From the NCBI GenBank assembly GCA_965226025.1, contig CBDDCD010000002.1:2294001-2358000 (forward strand): DNA of 64,000 nt, in the 5' to 3' direction. Each line of letters begins with the position of its first letter. Position 1 is the first letter of the stretch. This DNA comes from Moanibacter sp965226025. Its GTDB lineage: Bacteria > Verrucomicrobiota > Verrucomicrobiia > Opitutales > UBA2987. Positions 17,204 through 25,785 of this stretch are shown piece after piece. The position numbers and the translations under genes were made by a program. Below the pieces are notes generated by a model. It was not told where the DNA came from. It ran no database searches and worked only from the letters and a program-made list of their open reading frames with translations.

Positions 17204-18469
17204 ATGATCGAATTGTCTGAAATTTTGTATCCGGTAAAACCGAGAGATTGGCCTGAAAAAGAGAGCGACTTCGAGTCGATCTTTCGTGGGATCGAGCCCG
17301 GAGTAACCGCCATCCTGGAAAAGGCGCTGACTGGCGGTGAGATATCCGTATCCGAGGGGACTGAACTATTCGGCACGCGGAACAAAGCCTTCCAGGCCGT
17401 TCTCTTGGCAGCCGATTATCTGCGGAGACGATCATGCGGCGACCGTGTGACTTTTGCGATCGTTCGGAACATCAACTTCACAAACATCTGTTACACCGGA
17501 TGCCGCTTCTGTGCCTTCGGAAAAAAGAAAGACGATCCCGACGCTGAGTTTCTGTCGCTGGAAGAGATCAAGAGGCGGACTCGGGAGGCGAGAGATCGTG
17601 GAGCCACGGAGATTTGCGTTCAGGGTGGACTGCATCCCAACATGAAGGGAACCTACTATCGGGAAATCGTGAAGGCGATCAAGGAGGAAGCGCCCGAAAT
17701 TCACCTTCATGCCTTCTCACCTTTTGAGATTCAATACGGTTCACGGTTGTCCCGGATGAGTCGCGAGGAATTTCTGCTGGACTTGAAGAGTCACGGTCTG
17801 GATACAATTCCGGGAACCGCGGCGGAAATCTTGGACACCGATATTCGCTCCCGCCTGACACGAAACAAGCTTTCCAGTGAGGAGTGGATCTCGATCATCA
17901 AGACCGCCCATCGCCTTGGAATTCGATCCACCGCCACGATCATGTATGGGCACATCGACGAACCCTCCCATTGGGCGGCCCACATCGCCCGGGTTCGAGA
18001 GATTCAAGAGGAGACCGGAGGATTCACGGAATTCGTCCCGCTCGGCTTCGTTCACTATGATGCTCCCATTTTTCGGGATGGAGAAGCGAGGCCTGGTCCG
18101 ACCCGCGAGGAGAGCCTCAAGATGCACGCGGTGTCGCGTCTGATGCTCAACCGGTGGATCGAGAATATTCAGGTCTCATGGGTGAAACTGGGGCCGGATT
18201 TCGCACAACAGATGCTCCAATATGGTGTCAATGATCTTGGAGGCACTCTGATGAACGAAAGCATCTCGAGAGCAGCGGGCGCTCGACACGGCCAGGAGGT
18301 CACCCCTTTCGAGATGGTAAAGATGATTCGAGAGGCCGGAAGAATTCCGGTGCAGCGCAATACACTCTACGAAACTGTTGAGGTTTTCGAAGATCACGAT
18401 CCGCCAAGTGAGGGAACGCTGGTTCGCAGAAGGAAGGACAATTGGAGGCCTAGCCCACTATCCCGCTAG
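17204..18469 (+). CDS. cofH: F0 synthase subunit 2, CofH
   Basis: Radical-SAM enzyme joining tyrosine to 5-amino-6-ribitylaminouracil, the first half of deazaflavin synthesis. The cluster motif is INFTNICYTGCRFCAFGK (CxxxCxxC). CofH features follow: EICVQGGLHPN, GLDTIPGTAAEILD, and ATIMYGHIDEPSHWA. The C-terminal DLGGTLMNESISRAAG is also typical. The open frame extends to a TTG at 17180, but the ATG at 17204 gives a more usual start; the choice is uncertain. About 420 residues. Confidence 0.95.
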   Translation: MIELSEILYPVKPRDWPEKESDFESIFRGIEPGVTAILEKALTGGEISVSEGTELFGTRNKAFQAVLLAADYLRRRSCGDRVTFAIVRNINFTNICYTGCRFCAFGKKKDDPDAEFLSLEEIKRRTREARDRGATEICVQGGLHPNMKGTYYREIVKAIKEEAPEIHLHAFSPFEIQYGSRLSRMSREEFLLDLKSHGLDTIPGTAAEILDTDIRSRLTRNKLSSEEWISIIKTAHRLGIRSTATIMYGHIDEPSHWAAHIARVREIQEETGGFTEFVPLGFVHYDAPIFRDGEARPGPTREESLKMHAVSRLMLNRWIENIQVSWVKLGPDFAQQMLQYGVNDLGGTLMNESISRAAGARHGQEVTPFEMVKMIREAGRIPVQRNTLYETVEVFEDHDPPSEGTLVRRRKDNWRPSPLSR

Positions 18470-18527
18470 CCCGAATTTCGGTACTGCAATCCGGTTCGAC
18501 GAAGTCACGGCATTCACTCTTAGAACC

Positions 18528-18559
18528 CAGCGGAGCAAACCTCGTCCCGAACCTTGTCC
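18528..18559. repeat. Dispersed 32-bp repeat, second copy at 38379-38410
   Basis: Contains GCAAACCTCGTCCCGAACC. The complement of 38379-38410 matches it with one mismatch. At 38379-38500 the sequence is one arm of an inverted repeat; here it sits between cofH and the second LLM gene. Confidence 0.6.
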
Positions 18560-18625
18560 AATGGGTTGCCGCTACGCTGTTCAAGGAATTTTACTGATAG
18601 GAGTGCTTGAGGATACATTGAAGTC

Positions 18626-19636
18626 GTGAGCGCAGAATTCTCCAGAGTCGCATTGTACCTGCAGGACATGCATTCCCTCCAGGACGGAATCAAGTATTGC
18701 CAATATGCCGAGCAGAAGGGTTTCGAAGCCGTCTGGCAGGCCGAATCTCGCCTCGTGCGTGATGCCATCGTACCTATGGCAGCATTTGCCGCCACTACCC
18801 AAAAGCTGAAAGTGGGCTCAGGGGTAATCAACAACTGGACGCGTAACATCGGTCTTCTTGCCTCGACCCTGCTGACCATGGACGACCTCGCCCCTGATCG
18901 GGTGATTTGCGGTATCGGCGCTTGGTGGGATCCCTTAGCCGCCAATGTCGGAATCAAGCGGCACAAGATGCTCCGGGCGATGCGTGAGACGATCGAGGTC
19001 TTGCGCCGTCTGCTGGCCATGGAGACGGTCACCTTTGATGGCGAATTTCACAAGGTCAAAGGTATCAAACTCGATGTTGTTCATGGGAATACCAATCCCA
19101 GAAACGTTCCCCTGATGATCGGCGCAACCGGTCCTATGATGCTGAAACTTTCCGGCAAGATCGCTGACGGAGTGGTCCTGAACTATTGTGTTGCTCCGGA
19201 ATACAACGATCGCGCTCTCGAACTCATCGAAGAGGGGGCGAAGGAGGCGGGGAGAACACTCGACGAGGTCGATCGGCCTCAGCTGGTTGTCTGCTCAGTG
19301 GATGAAGACGAGGACCGGGCCCGCTATTCCGCCAAGTGGCTTCTCACCCAATACCTTGGCCAGCAGCCTCATATCGCAGAGGCGAGTAACACGCCGAGGG
19401 AGATTGTCGACAGAATCCAGTCCATCTTGGGATGGCCCGCTACTCGGGAGCAGATTGAAAGTGCCATGGTCCACGTTCCGGATGACTTGGTGGACCGCAT
19501 CACCGCCAGCGGAACTCCAGATCAGGCTCGAGCAAAGGTGAAAGAATACATCGACCACGGTTGCACCTGCCCGATCCTCTATCCAATGGCGGATGATGTG
19601 CACGCGATGATAGATGCATTCGCTGTCTCCGACTGA
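18626..19636 (+). CDS. LLM-class flavin oxidoreductase, probably F420-dependent (second)
   Basis: 336-residue luciferase-like TIM barrel. Visible are FEAVWQAESRLVRDAIVPM, the cofactor-contacting stretch VGSGVINNWTRNIG, and PDRVICGIGAWWDPLA. These resemble the methylene-H4MPT-reductase-like F420 group. GTG start at 18626. It lies between cofH and cofD on the same strand, which makes F420 dependence likely. Only distantly similar to the LLM protein at 14636, so they should have different substrates. The stop codon falls inside a perfect 23-bp palindrome. Confidence 0.82.
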   Translation: MSAEFSRVALYLQDMHSLQDGIKYCQYAEQKGFEAVWQAESRLVRDAIVPMAAFAATTQKLKVGSGVINNWTRNIGLLASTLLTMDDLAPDRVICGIGAWWDPLAANVGIKRHKMLRAMRETIEVLRRLLAMETVTFDGEFHKVKGIKLDVVHGNTNPRNVPLMIGATGPMMLKLSGKIADGVVLNYCVAPEYNDRALELIEEGAKEAGRTLDEVDRPQLVVCSVDEDEDRARYSAKWLLTQYLGQQPHIAEASNTPREIVDRIQSILGWPATREQIESAMVHVPDDLVDRITASGTPDQARAKVKEYIDHGCTCPILYPMADDVHAMIDAFAVSD

Positions 19637-19675
19637 CCACGTCGCGGACTCCGTCCGCGACGTGGTCAGTCGGAG
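19627..19675. repeat. Perfect 23-bp inverted repeat over the stop of the second LLM gene
   Basis: Arms 19627-19649 and 19653-19675 are exact complements with a 3-nt loop (TCC). It begins inside the last codons of the LLM gene and contains its TGA. No U-tract follows, so it is not a classical intrinsic terminator, though it could stall or protect the transcript end. Confidence 0.8.
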
Positions 19676-19851
19676 ACAATCGCATCTACGATGCAAGAGG
19701 ACGAAAATGCGATGGATCGCTTCCTTTACGCAATCGATCCGATTGTAGGACCGCGCTTGCGCGGGATGAATCATCTTGGAAAGTCGATGACGGTTTTGTT
19801 TGTATTGGATGCATGGGGCTCACGGGCCTCGTGCCGAGATGGTGTTGGATT

Positions 19852-20802
19852 GTGCAAAAAAAGGGAAAAGGGAATGTTGTCTTATTAGCCGGCGGTGTGG
19901 GCGGGTCGAAGATGGCCGAGGGATTCGCTGGAGTGTGCGGCCCGGATCGACTCACGGTCATAGGGAATGTGGGGGACGATCTGGAGAGGCATGGTCTGTG
20001 GATTTCGCCGGATATGGATATCCTCACCTATTCCCTGGCCGGTTTAGTGGATCGGAAGAAAGGATGGGGATTCGCCGAAGAGTCGTTCAGGGTTCTCCAA
20101 GCCCTTGAGAGGTTGGGCGAGAAGACATGGTTCCGGCTCGGAGATCTCGACCTCGCGACCCATATCTATCGCACTGATCTTCGAAAAAAAGGGATCCGTC
20201 CTACAGAGATTGCAGAGAAGATAGCGAAACACCTGGGTGTTTCCACACCCATCCTTCCTCCAACTGATGATCCTCTTCAGACCGAGATTCTCACGGATGA
20301 GGGCTGGCTTGGGTTTCAGGAGTATTTCGTAAGGGAGCGTTGCTCACCCGAAGTTCGAGATGTTCGCTACAAAGCAGCCGATTCTGCGCGACCAACCGAC
20401 GAGGTGCTGGACTCAATTCAGAACGCAAGATTAGTTGTGATCGCGCCGAGCAATCCCATTGCCAGCATCGGGCCTATTCTCGCAATCGACGGGATAAAGG
20501 AAGCCTTGGAAAGTTCGTCGGCAAGAAGACTTGCGGTTTCGCCCATTGTCGGAGGCCGTTCCCTCAAGGGCCCTTCCGGCAAAATGCTTGAAATGCGAAA
20601 CCTTGAAGTGAGCCCGCTTGGTGTTGCTCGTCATTACGGTACGATCGTAGACTCTATCGTGATCGACACTCAGGATTCCGAACTCTCAGAATCGATTCGA
20701 AGGGAGGGTTGGGTTGTGTTGGTTACGGACACGATAATGAGCGACTTGGACGATAAATGCAGATTGGCCCGAGAGATTTTAGAGTTTATAGAGAACGATT
20801 GA
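19852..20802 (+). CDS. cofD: 2-phospho-L-lactate transferase, CofD
   Basis: Transfers the (enol)pyruvyl/lactyl-phospho group from its GDP-activated form to F0, giving F420-0 or dehydro-F420-0. The N-terminal nucleotide-binding motif is VVLLAGGVGGSKMAEG, then VIGNVGDDLERHG, and the family Asp block WISPDMDILTYSLAG. Later ARLVVIAPSNPIASIGPIL and VSPIVGGRSLKGP are characteristic. An upstream ATG (19813) would add 13 non-conserved residues, so the GTG at 19852 is preferred. About 316 residues. Confidence 0.92.
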   Translation: MQKKGKGNVVLLAGGVGGSKMAEGFAGVCGPDRLTVIGNVGDDLERHGLWISPDMDILTYSLAGLVDRKKGWGFAEESFRVLQALERLGEKTWFRLGDLDLATHIYRTDLRKKGIRPTEIAEKIAKHLGVSTPILPPTDDPLQTEILTDEGWLGFQEYFVRERCSPEVRDVRYKAADSARPTDEVLDSIQNARLVVIAPSNPIASIGPILAIDGIKEALESSSARRLAVSPIVGGRSLKGPSGKMLEMRNLEVSPLGVARHYGTIVDSIVIDTQDSELSESIRREGWVVLVTDTIMSDLDDKCRLAREILEFIEND

Positions 20803-20885
20803 AATCGTTGAAGCTAAGAATGTCGAAATTGAAGAAAGCTGGGGCCCGCAAGTCGGACGGATACGTTCCGACTACCTTCAGATCT

Positions 20886-20982
20886 GGAGGGGCGAGGGCC
20901 CTCGAGCCCTTTACCGAACTTGCAGGTAGCGCTATCAAAGTATTGATCGTCCCGACCAGGGCTCGAGGGCCCTCGCCCCTCC
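20886..20982. repeat. Perfect 25-bp inverted repeat in the cofD-cofC gap
   Basis: Arms 20886-20910 and 20958-20982 are exact complements (each contains GGCGAGGGCCCTCGAGCC or its complement), separated by 47 bases. Each arm is itself rich in small palindromes. The 268-bp gap holds no other feature. Confidence 0.8.
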
Positions 20983-21070
20983 ATTCACTCCGTGATTCTC
21001 CCGTCTCATCGGGGAACTCCTCACTTTCCGATTCGCCGGATCACTCTGAAATCCGCGGAGATCTCTCCCG

Positions 21071-21778
21071 TTGAACCGAGAGAAAAATGCGCTGGTTTAC
21101 CACCTTTCTAATCCGACTCCCGTCGGTTCCACGACGGACCTGAATGTAGTCTTGCCAATCAAGGATCCCGAAAATTCCAAGCAACGCCTTGCCGGGATTC
21201 TCACCAAAACTCGGAGGCAGGCCCTGTCCCTGGTTTTGAACAAAGGAGTATTGGCCACTCTGAATTCTTTACCCCATGCTCCTCATATCCTGGTGGTCAC
21301 TGATTCCGGTCGAATTGAGGAGTTGGCTCGGAATTACGGAGCGTCGGTCTTGAAAGAGGAGAAGGCCTGCGGTGAGACGGAAGCCGTGGAAAGGGCTACC
21401 CGATGGTCGTTGCAAGAAGGATTCCGGTCGCAGCTTGTGATCCCCGGCGATTTGGTGAACCTAACTCCCTCTAATCTTGGAATTCTTCTTAACGAGCCCA
21501 GATTGAATCCATCGCTGCTGCTCTGTCCGGCGACGGGCGATGACGGAACTAATGCGATTTTGGCGACGCCCCCTGATGCGGTGCCCTACCGTTTCGGGGC
21601 GAAATCGTTCGAGGAGTTTCGCGAGAGGGCGAAGGAACGAGATATCCCATGCCGGGTTTTTCGTCTGGAGAGCTTTATTCTTGATCTCGACACGCCGGAC
21701 GATCTTAGAACCCTTATGAGAAGGTCGACTAACTGTCCTGCTAAAGATCTGCTGAGAGGTTGGAGTATCGACCCGTGA
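21071..21778 (+). CDS. cofC: 2-phospho-L-lactate (or PEP) guanylyltransferase, CofC
   Basis: Makes the GDP-activated precursor used by CofD. 235 residues. The nucleotidyltransferase fold begins NVVLPIKDPENSKQRLAGIL (the P-loop-like K and R of the family), with ILVVTDSGRIEELARNYG, VIPGDLVNLTP carrying the metal-binding Asp, PATGDDGTNAIL and PYRFGAKSFEEF. TTG start at 21071; no better in-frame start lies before the conserved strand. The stop overlaps the cofE start (GTGA). Confidence 0.92.
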   Translation: MNREKNALVYHLSNPTPVGSTTDLNVVLPIKDPENSKQRLAGILTKTRRQALSLVLNKGVLATLNSLPHAPHILVVTDSGRIEELARNYGASVLKEEKACGETEAVERATRWSLQEGFRSQLVIPGDLVNLTPSNLGILLNEPRLNPSLLLCPATGDDGTNAILATPPDAVPYRFGAKSFEEFRERAKERDIPCRVFRLESFILDLDTPDDLRTLMRRSTNCPAKDLLRGWSIDP

Positions 21779-22557
21779 TCGAGCGATCGAGTGAATTTCA
21801 GTTGTTCGCGGTTGCAGGATTTCCCGAAGTGGGTTCGGGTGACGACCTGGCTTCGATTCTCATGAGTGCCATCGAATCCGGACCGCTGAGCATTGCCGAT
21901 GGTGATATTCTTGTTCTTGCCCATAAGGTTGTATCGAAAGCTGAAGGAAGAATTGTGCACCTTGGTGATGTTGAACCCTCGGATGAGGCTCAACGTCTTG
22001 GCGGAGAACTCAACAAGGACCCGAGAAAAGTGGAAGTCATCCTCCGCGAAAGCAGCAGGGTGGTTCGCGCTCATCGCCACGAGGGTGGTAAAGAAGGAGT
22101 TCTGATCTGTGAGCACCGCCTCGGTTTCGTCTCCGCGAATGCAGGGGTAGACGAGTCGAACGTTAGCCAGAGTGGTGCCGTCATTCTGCTTCCGGAGGAT
22201 CCCGATTCAAGCGCGAGGAAGCTCCGAGATACGGTTCGATCATGCCTAAGCGTAGAGATCGGAGTGGTGATTACGGATTCGTTTGGGCGCCCTTGGCGGC
22301 TCGGCATTGTCAATGTGGCTATCGGTCTCGCCGGTGTCCCCTCGATTGTCGACTATCGAGGTCAGAAGGACTCGGGAGGTCGAATCCTGAGATCGAGCAC
22401 GCTGGCGATTGCGGACGAGATTGCCGCAGCCTCCGGTCTTGTTATGGGCAAAATTGAAAGATGCCCGGCTGTCCTGATAAAGGGCTTGCGCCTCCCTGCT
22501 GGAGACTGTTCAGGTAGGAGTTTGATCAGACCCGAGGACAAGGATCTATTCCGATGA
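21775..22557 (+). CDS. cofE: Coenzyme F420-0:L-glutamate ligase, CofE
   Basis: Adds L-glutamate residues to F420-0 with GTP. 260 residues from the GTG at 21775, which overlaps the cofC stop. Family motifs: DGDILVLAHKVVSKAEGR, VICEHRLGFVSANAGVDESN, LLPEDPDSSARKLRD, VVITDSFGRPWRLG and IVDYRGQKDSGGR. It lacks the C-terminal FMN domain found in actinobacterial FbiB, matching the archaeal-type single-domain enzyme. Coupled by ATGA to npdG. Confidence 0.95.
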   Translation: MIERSSEFQLFAVAGFPEVGSGDDLASILMSAIESGPLSIADGDILVLAHKVVSKAEGRIVHLGDVEPSDEAQRLGGELNKDPRKVEVILRESSRVVRAHRHEGGKEGVLICEHRLGFVSANAGVDESNVSQSGAVILLPEDPDSSARKLRDTVRSCLSVEIGVVITDSFGRPWRLGIVNVAIGLAGVPSIVDYRGQKDSGGRILRSSTLAIADEIAAASGLVMGKIERCPAVLIKGLRLPAGDCSGRSLIRPEDKDLFR

Positions 22558-23222
22558 AAATTGCAATCGTTGGGGGCACCGGCCCACAGGGATGCGGGCT
22601 CGCTCTGCGATGGGCGAGAGCGGGGATTGAAGTGCTGGTGGGATCAAGGGATCCGAAACGTGGTAAAGAGATTGGCAACGAACTGAAGGAAAGCGCCGGA
22701 GACGTAACCGGCACGATCGCAGGCATGGGCAACGAAGAAGCAGTTGAGGGATCCGATGAAATTGTGGTCCTGGCGGTGCCCTATTCGGCCCACTCTCGAA
22801 CCATAACCTCCCTGAAGTCCCGGCTAGGCGGCAAGATCCTTCTCGATCTCGTCGTGCCCTTGGCCGAGAAGAATGCCAAAAAAGTGGAGATGCCGAAGGA
22901 GGGCTCGGCCACAGAGGAGGCACAGGTTCTATTGGGCGAGACGGTTTCGGTGGTAGGAGCGCTCCATAATGTCTCCGCCGCGATTCTGGCCGACCTTGAT
23001 AGGCCCATAAATTGTGACGTTCTCGTTTGTGGAGACAATAGAGCAGCCAAGGATCGAGTCATTGCGCTAATTGAGAGACTTGAGGTGCGTGTCTTCAACG
23101 CCGGACTGGCGGAAAGCGCGCGTGCTGTCGAGGCCATGACCGCCATTCTCATCCGGCTCAATATTTCAAAGTCCTATCCTTTCAAACATGCAGGGCTAAG
23201 AATCTGGGCAGAAGAGCGGTAG
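22554..23222 (+). CDS. npdG: NADPH:F420 oxidoreductase
   Basis: Exchanges hydride between NADP(H) and F420. 222 residues. The N-terminal Rossmann motif is MKIAIVGGTGPQGCGLALRW, followed by the NADP-phosphate-binding VGSRDPKRG. The VLAVPYSAH and VVGALHNVSAAILADLD blocks are specific to F420-dependent NADP reductases. Overlaps cofE by four bases. Its TAG stop is the first three bases of an inverted repeat (23220-23286). Completes the F420 locus. Confidence 0.93.
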   Translation: MKIAIVGGTGPQGCGLALRWARAGIEVLVGSRDPKRGKEIGNELKESAGDVTGTIAGMGNEEAVEGSDEIVVLAVPYSAHSRTITSLKSRLGGKILLDLVVPLAEKNAKKVEMPKEGSATEEAQVLLGETVSVVGALHNVSAAILADLDRPINCDVLVCGDNRAAKDRVIALIERLEVRVFNAGLAESARAVEAMTAILIRLNISKSYPFKHAGLRIWAEER

Positions 23223-23286
23223 GAATCTGTCGGGCGTAGTCTGGGAATCCAAAAAAGAGTTCCAAGTTACGCCCGACAGATTCCTA
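23220..23286. repeat. TAGGAATCTGTCGG inverted-repeat element, copy a
   Basis: Exact 19-bp arms (begin TAGGAATCTGTCGGGCGTA) with a 29-bp loop. It lies between convergent genes: its left TAG is the npdG stop, and the last six codons of the thiamine enzyme gene (VGICRA then TAA) are read from its right arm. Confidence 0.88.
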
Positions 23287-25657
23287 CCGCTCTCCGGCAG
23301 GCGCTCGCAATACTGTCAACATCGATCCGGTGTTCTCGATATATGTCGGAGCGATCGCCTGACTGGCCGAAGTCAGTTATTCCCAGAGTGAGGATACGCG
23401 TTTGGAGAGCACTTCCCAGCCAGGCCAGGCTGTGAGGGTGCCCATCAACAACCGCGACAATGGGCGCTTTCTTTTCCTCTTTCGAGAGAACGTCATCGAG
23501 GAAAGTCTCAGTATTCGCTTCACCACTAAAGGTACCATTTACGAGAGCCTGAAATTGTTCAAAGAGAGGCCCCGGACCCGTCACGTTGATGATGTTCAAA
23601 TACAAACCATCGTTTTCCAGAAGGTCGCCGGTCTCGATGGCCTCGGGAATCATGGCGCCACATGAGAAGAGGTTTACCACATTTTTCTCCGGTTGATATC
23701 CGGAGCGCTCGCTTCGGTCCACCAGTCGGTAGGCTCCCTTCAAGACTTGACCGCGCAAAGTCTCAGCTGCCTCTTCACTATCGGGTGTTCTAAACAAACC
23801 CTGATCGACCGTCTTTGTCGTAAGCCGTAGATAGGTCGATCGGGTGCGCAGACGAATCTGCTCGAGTGCGTCGAGCATGATCCATTCAAGTTCCTGGCCG
23901 AAGCAAGGCTCATAAAATGCAATCTCCGGCAATTCGACCCCGATCGATGAAGTGAGAAGAGACTGGTGACTCCCCCCTTCCGAAGAGAGCGTGACACCTG
24001 AAGGGGTGCCGATCGTAATGAACCTCGCGCCCGAGGATATGCTGTAGAAGAGAGCATCAAGCCCTCGCCTAAGGAATGGATCGTAGAGTGTGCCTATGGG
24101 GAAGAGAGTTTCTCCAAAGTTCTCGTGGGACAATCCAAACTGACCGAGTGCCATAAAGAGGTTGTTTTCTGAGATTCCGAGCTCGATGTGTTGGCCGTGG
24201 GACGATTCTCTCCAATGCAGAATTTGGTCTTCCTTTTCCTCCGGCAAGGCCTCCCTTTCCCGCCGCCGCCACACTTCCTTCTTGTTTATCCATCCACCTA
24301 GGTTGGTCGAACTGGCGACGTCTGGACTGAGCGTTACGGTACGATCCGAGACATCGGGCACCTCACGAGACAGGGCGGTGAGAATCAGCCCAAAGGTCTG
24401 TTGGGTGTTGCGAGATCCTCGATGAGCAAGTCCGAGCTGATGGGGGATCGATATCGATAGTGGGCTTGAATCGTGTCTTTTGGTCTGGTTTAGCCGGGCT
24501 TTTACCTTCCTCAAGAACTGCCCTTCTGGTCCTTCGGTTTCGAATCCATCCCAGATCTCTTCATCGGAGATTTCCAGGTTCAATCGAAGCTCTTCCATCT
24601 GTTCGGCCGTCAAGAGAACGGAGTGATTGAACGGATGGCCCACCGAGGGAAGCGACCAGCCCTTGAGCGTATAGGCAAAGATGATGGATGGACCGGCGTA
24701 CGACTGAACCTTGGAATAGGAGGCGCGCAATTCCTCGAAATCATGCCCCCCCAAATTCCAGAAGAGTTCATGGAGCTCATTGTCGTTCCATCGGTCAATC
24801 AGCCTTCTCAAATCGGCAGGGAATTGACTCTTTCGCGGTAACCATTCTCGGAGATCCTGCGACGATAGCCGCAAGAGACGCTGGTAGGTTTCGTTGGACA
24901 ACCCGTCGATACAGTTGCGCAGCAATTCGCCGTTCGGCTGCTCAAATGCTTCCGTGAGCTTTCTGCCGTATTTGGCGTCGATAATCTGCCATCCGTTGGC
25001 GGCGAACATCTCTCGCCAACAGCGCACTCGGATACCGGGTATTATTCGATCAAGGCTCTGTCTGTTCAGGTCAACAATCCAGAGGACATTCTTGAGATCG
25101 GACATGACGGGCTCAGCAATCGCCTCCCAGACCGAGCCTTCATCCAATTCGGCATCGCCCACCAGACTGATGAATCTTCCGGATTCGGCAGGGTCGGCAT
25201 AGCCGTGAGTCTGATTGTAGGTGTCGACCATTGCCGCGAAATTGGTCGCCACGGCGCCGAGACCGACCGATCCGGAAGAAAAATCGACGTGGTCCGGATC
25301 TTTGGTTCGGCTTGGGTAGGCCTGGAGTCCGTGAAAAGCGCGATGGGTGGTCAGGAAACGCCTATCAAGGTTGCCGAGCAGATACTGAATTGCATGAAAG
25401 ACAGGGGAGGCGTGAGGCTTAATCGAGATTTTATCCCCAGCTCTCATGTACTCAAAATAGAGGGAGGTGAGGATGGTGACTACCGAGGCGCTCGATGCTT
25501 GATGACCGCCCACTTTGGTACCATCTCGATTCGCGCGAATGTTATTCGCGTGATGGACAATCATTACAGATAGCCACAAAACGCGCTTTTGAATTCGCTC
25601 CAGAAGCGCATCGGCTGCTGTCTTATTCGATGCAATCGTGTCGTCGAATACCGCCAT
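23267..25657 (-). CDS. AceE-like thiamine-diphosphate enzyme (transketolase superfamily)
   Basis: 796 residues resembling the homodimeric 2-oxoacid dehydrogenase E1 (AceE) layout: TKVGGHQASSASVVTIL, then HASPVFHAIQYLLG, and a ThDP-binding motif LVGDAELDEGSVWEAI ending in NRQSLD. A central transketolase pyrimidine domain begins near SPDVASSTNLGGW, with QHIELGISENNLFMALGQFG; the rest is a transketolase C-domain. AceE is ~890 residues, so this is a shorter relative. No E2 or E3 partner lies nearby. Substrate unknown; the neighbouring PLP enzymes hint at 2-oxo or amino acid chemistry. The C-terminal VGICRA is encoded by repeat a. Confidence 0.75.
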   Translation of the reverse strand: MAVFDDTIASNKTAADALLERIQKRVLWLSVMIVHHANNIRANRDGTKVGGHQASSASVVTILTSLYFEYMRAGDKISIKPHASPVFHAIQYLLGNLDRRFLTTHRAFHGLQAYPSRTKDPDHVDFSSGSVGLGAVATNFAAMVDTYNQTHGYADPAESGRFISLVGDAELDEGSVWEAIAEPVMSDLKNVLWIVDLNRQSLDRIIPGIRVRCWREMFAANGWQIIDAKYGRKLTEAFEQPNGELLRNCIDGLSNETYQRLLRLSSQDLREWLPRKSQFPADLRRLIDRWNDNELHELFWNLGGHDFEELRASYSKVQSYAGPSIIFAYTLKGWSLPSVGHPFNHSVLLTAEQMEELRLNLEISDEEIWDGFETEGPEGQFLRKVKARLNQTKRHDSSPLSISIPHQLGLAHRGSRNTQQTFGLILTALSREVPDVSDRTVTLSPDVASSTNLGGWINKKEVWRRREREALPEEKEDQILHWRESSHGQHIELGISENNLFMALGQFGLSHENFGETLFPIGTLYDPFLRRGLDALFYSISSGARFITIGTPSGVTLSSEGGSHQSLLTSSIGVELPEIAFYEPCFGQELEWIMLDALEQIRLRTRSTYLRLTTKTVDQGLFRTPDSEEAAETLRGQVLKGAYRLVDRSERSGYQPEKNVVNLFSCGAMIPEAIETGDLLENDGLYLNIINVTGPGPLFEQFQALVNGTFSGEANTETFLDDVLSKEEKKAPIVAVVDGHPHSLAWLGSALQTRILTLGITDFGQSGDRSDIYREHRIDVDSIASACRRAVGICRA

Positions 25658-25683
25658 TGTACAAGCCTAGTAGTCAGATCTCA

Positions 25684-25785
25684 TCTTGACAAAGAAAATC
25701 GCTCCGCGATTCCAGGCTAGGAGTCTGTCGGACGAGCTCTGCCACTTTCGCAGCGGTCGAACGTCAAAGTCCGACAGACTCCTAG
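25684..25785. repeat. TAGGAGTCTGTCGG inverted-repeat element, copy b, plus adjacent small hairpin
   Basis: Element 25717-25785 has terminal arms CTAGGAGTCTGTCGGAC and complement. Its right TAG is the stop of the threonine-synthase-like gene. The preceding CTTGACAAAGAAAATCGCTC (from 25684) plus CGCGATT recurs with one mismatch, inverted, at 32728-32753, showing a larger composite unit. Confidence 0.82.
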
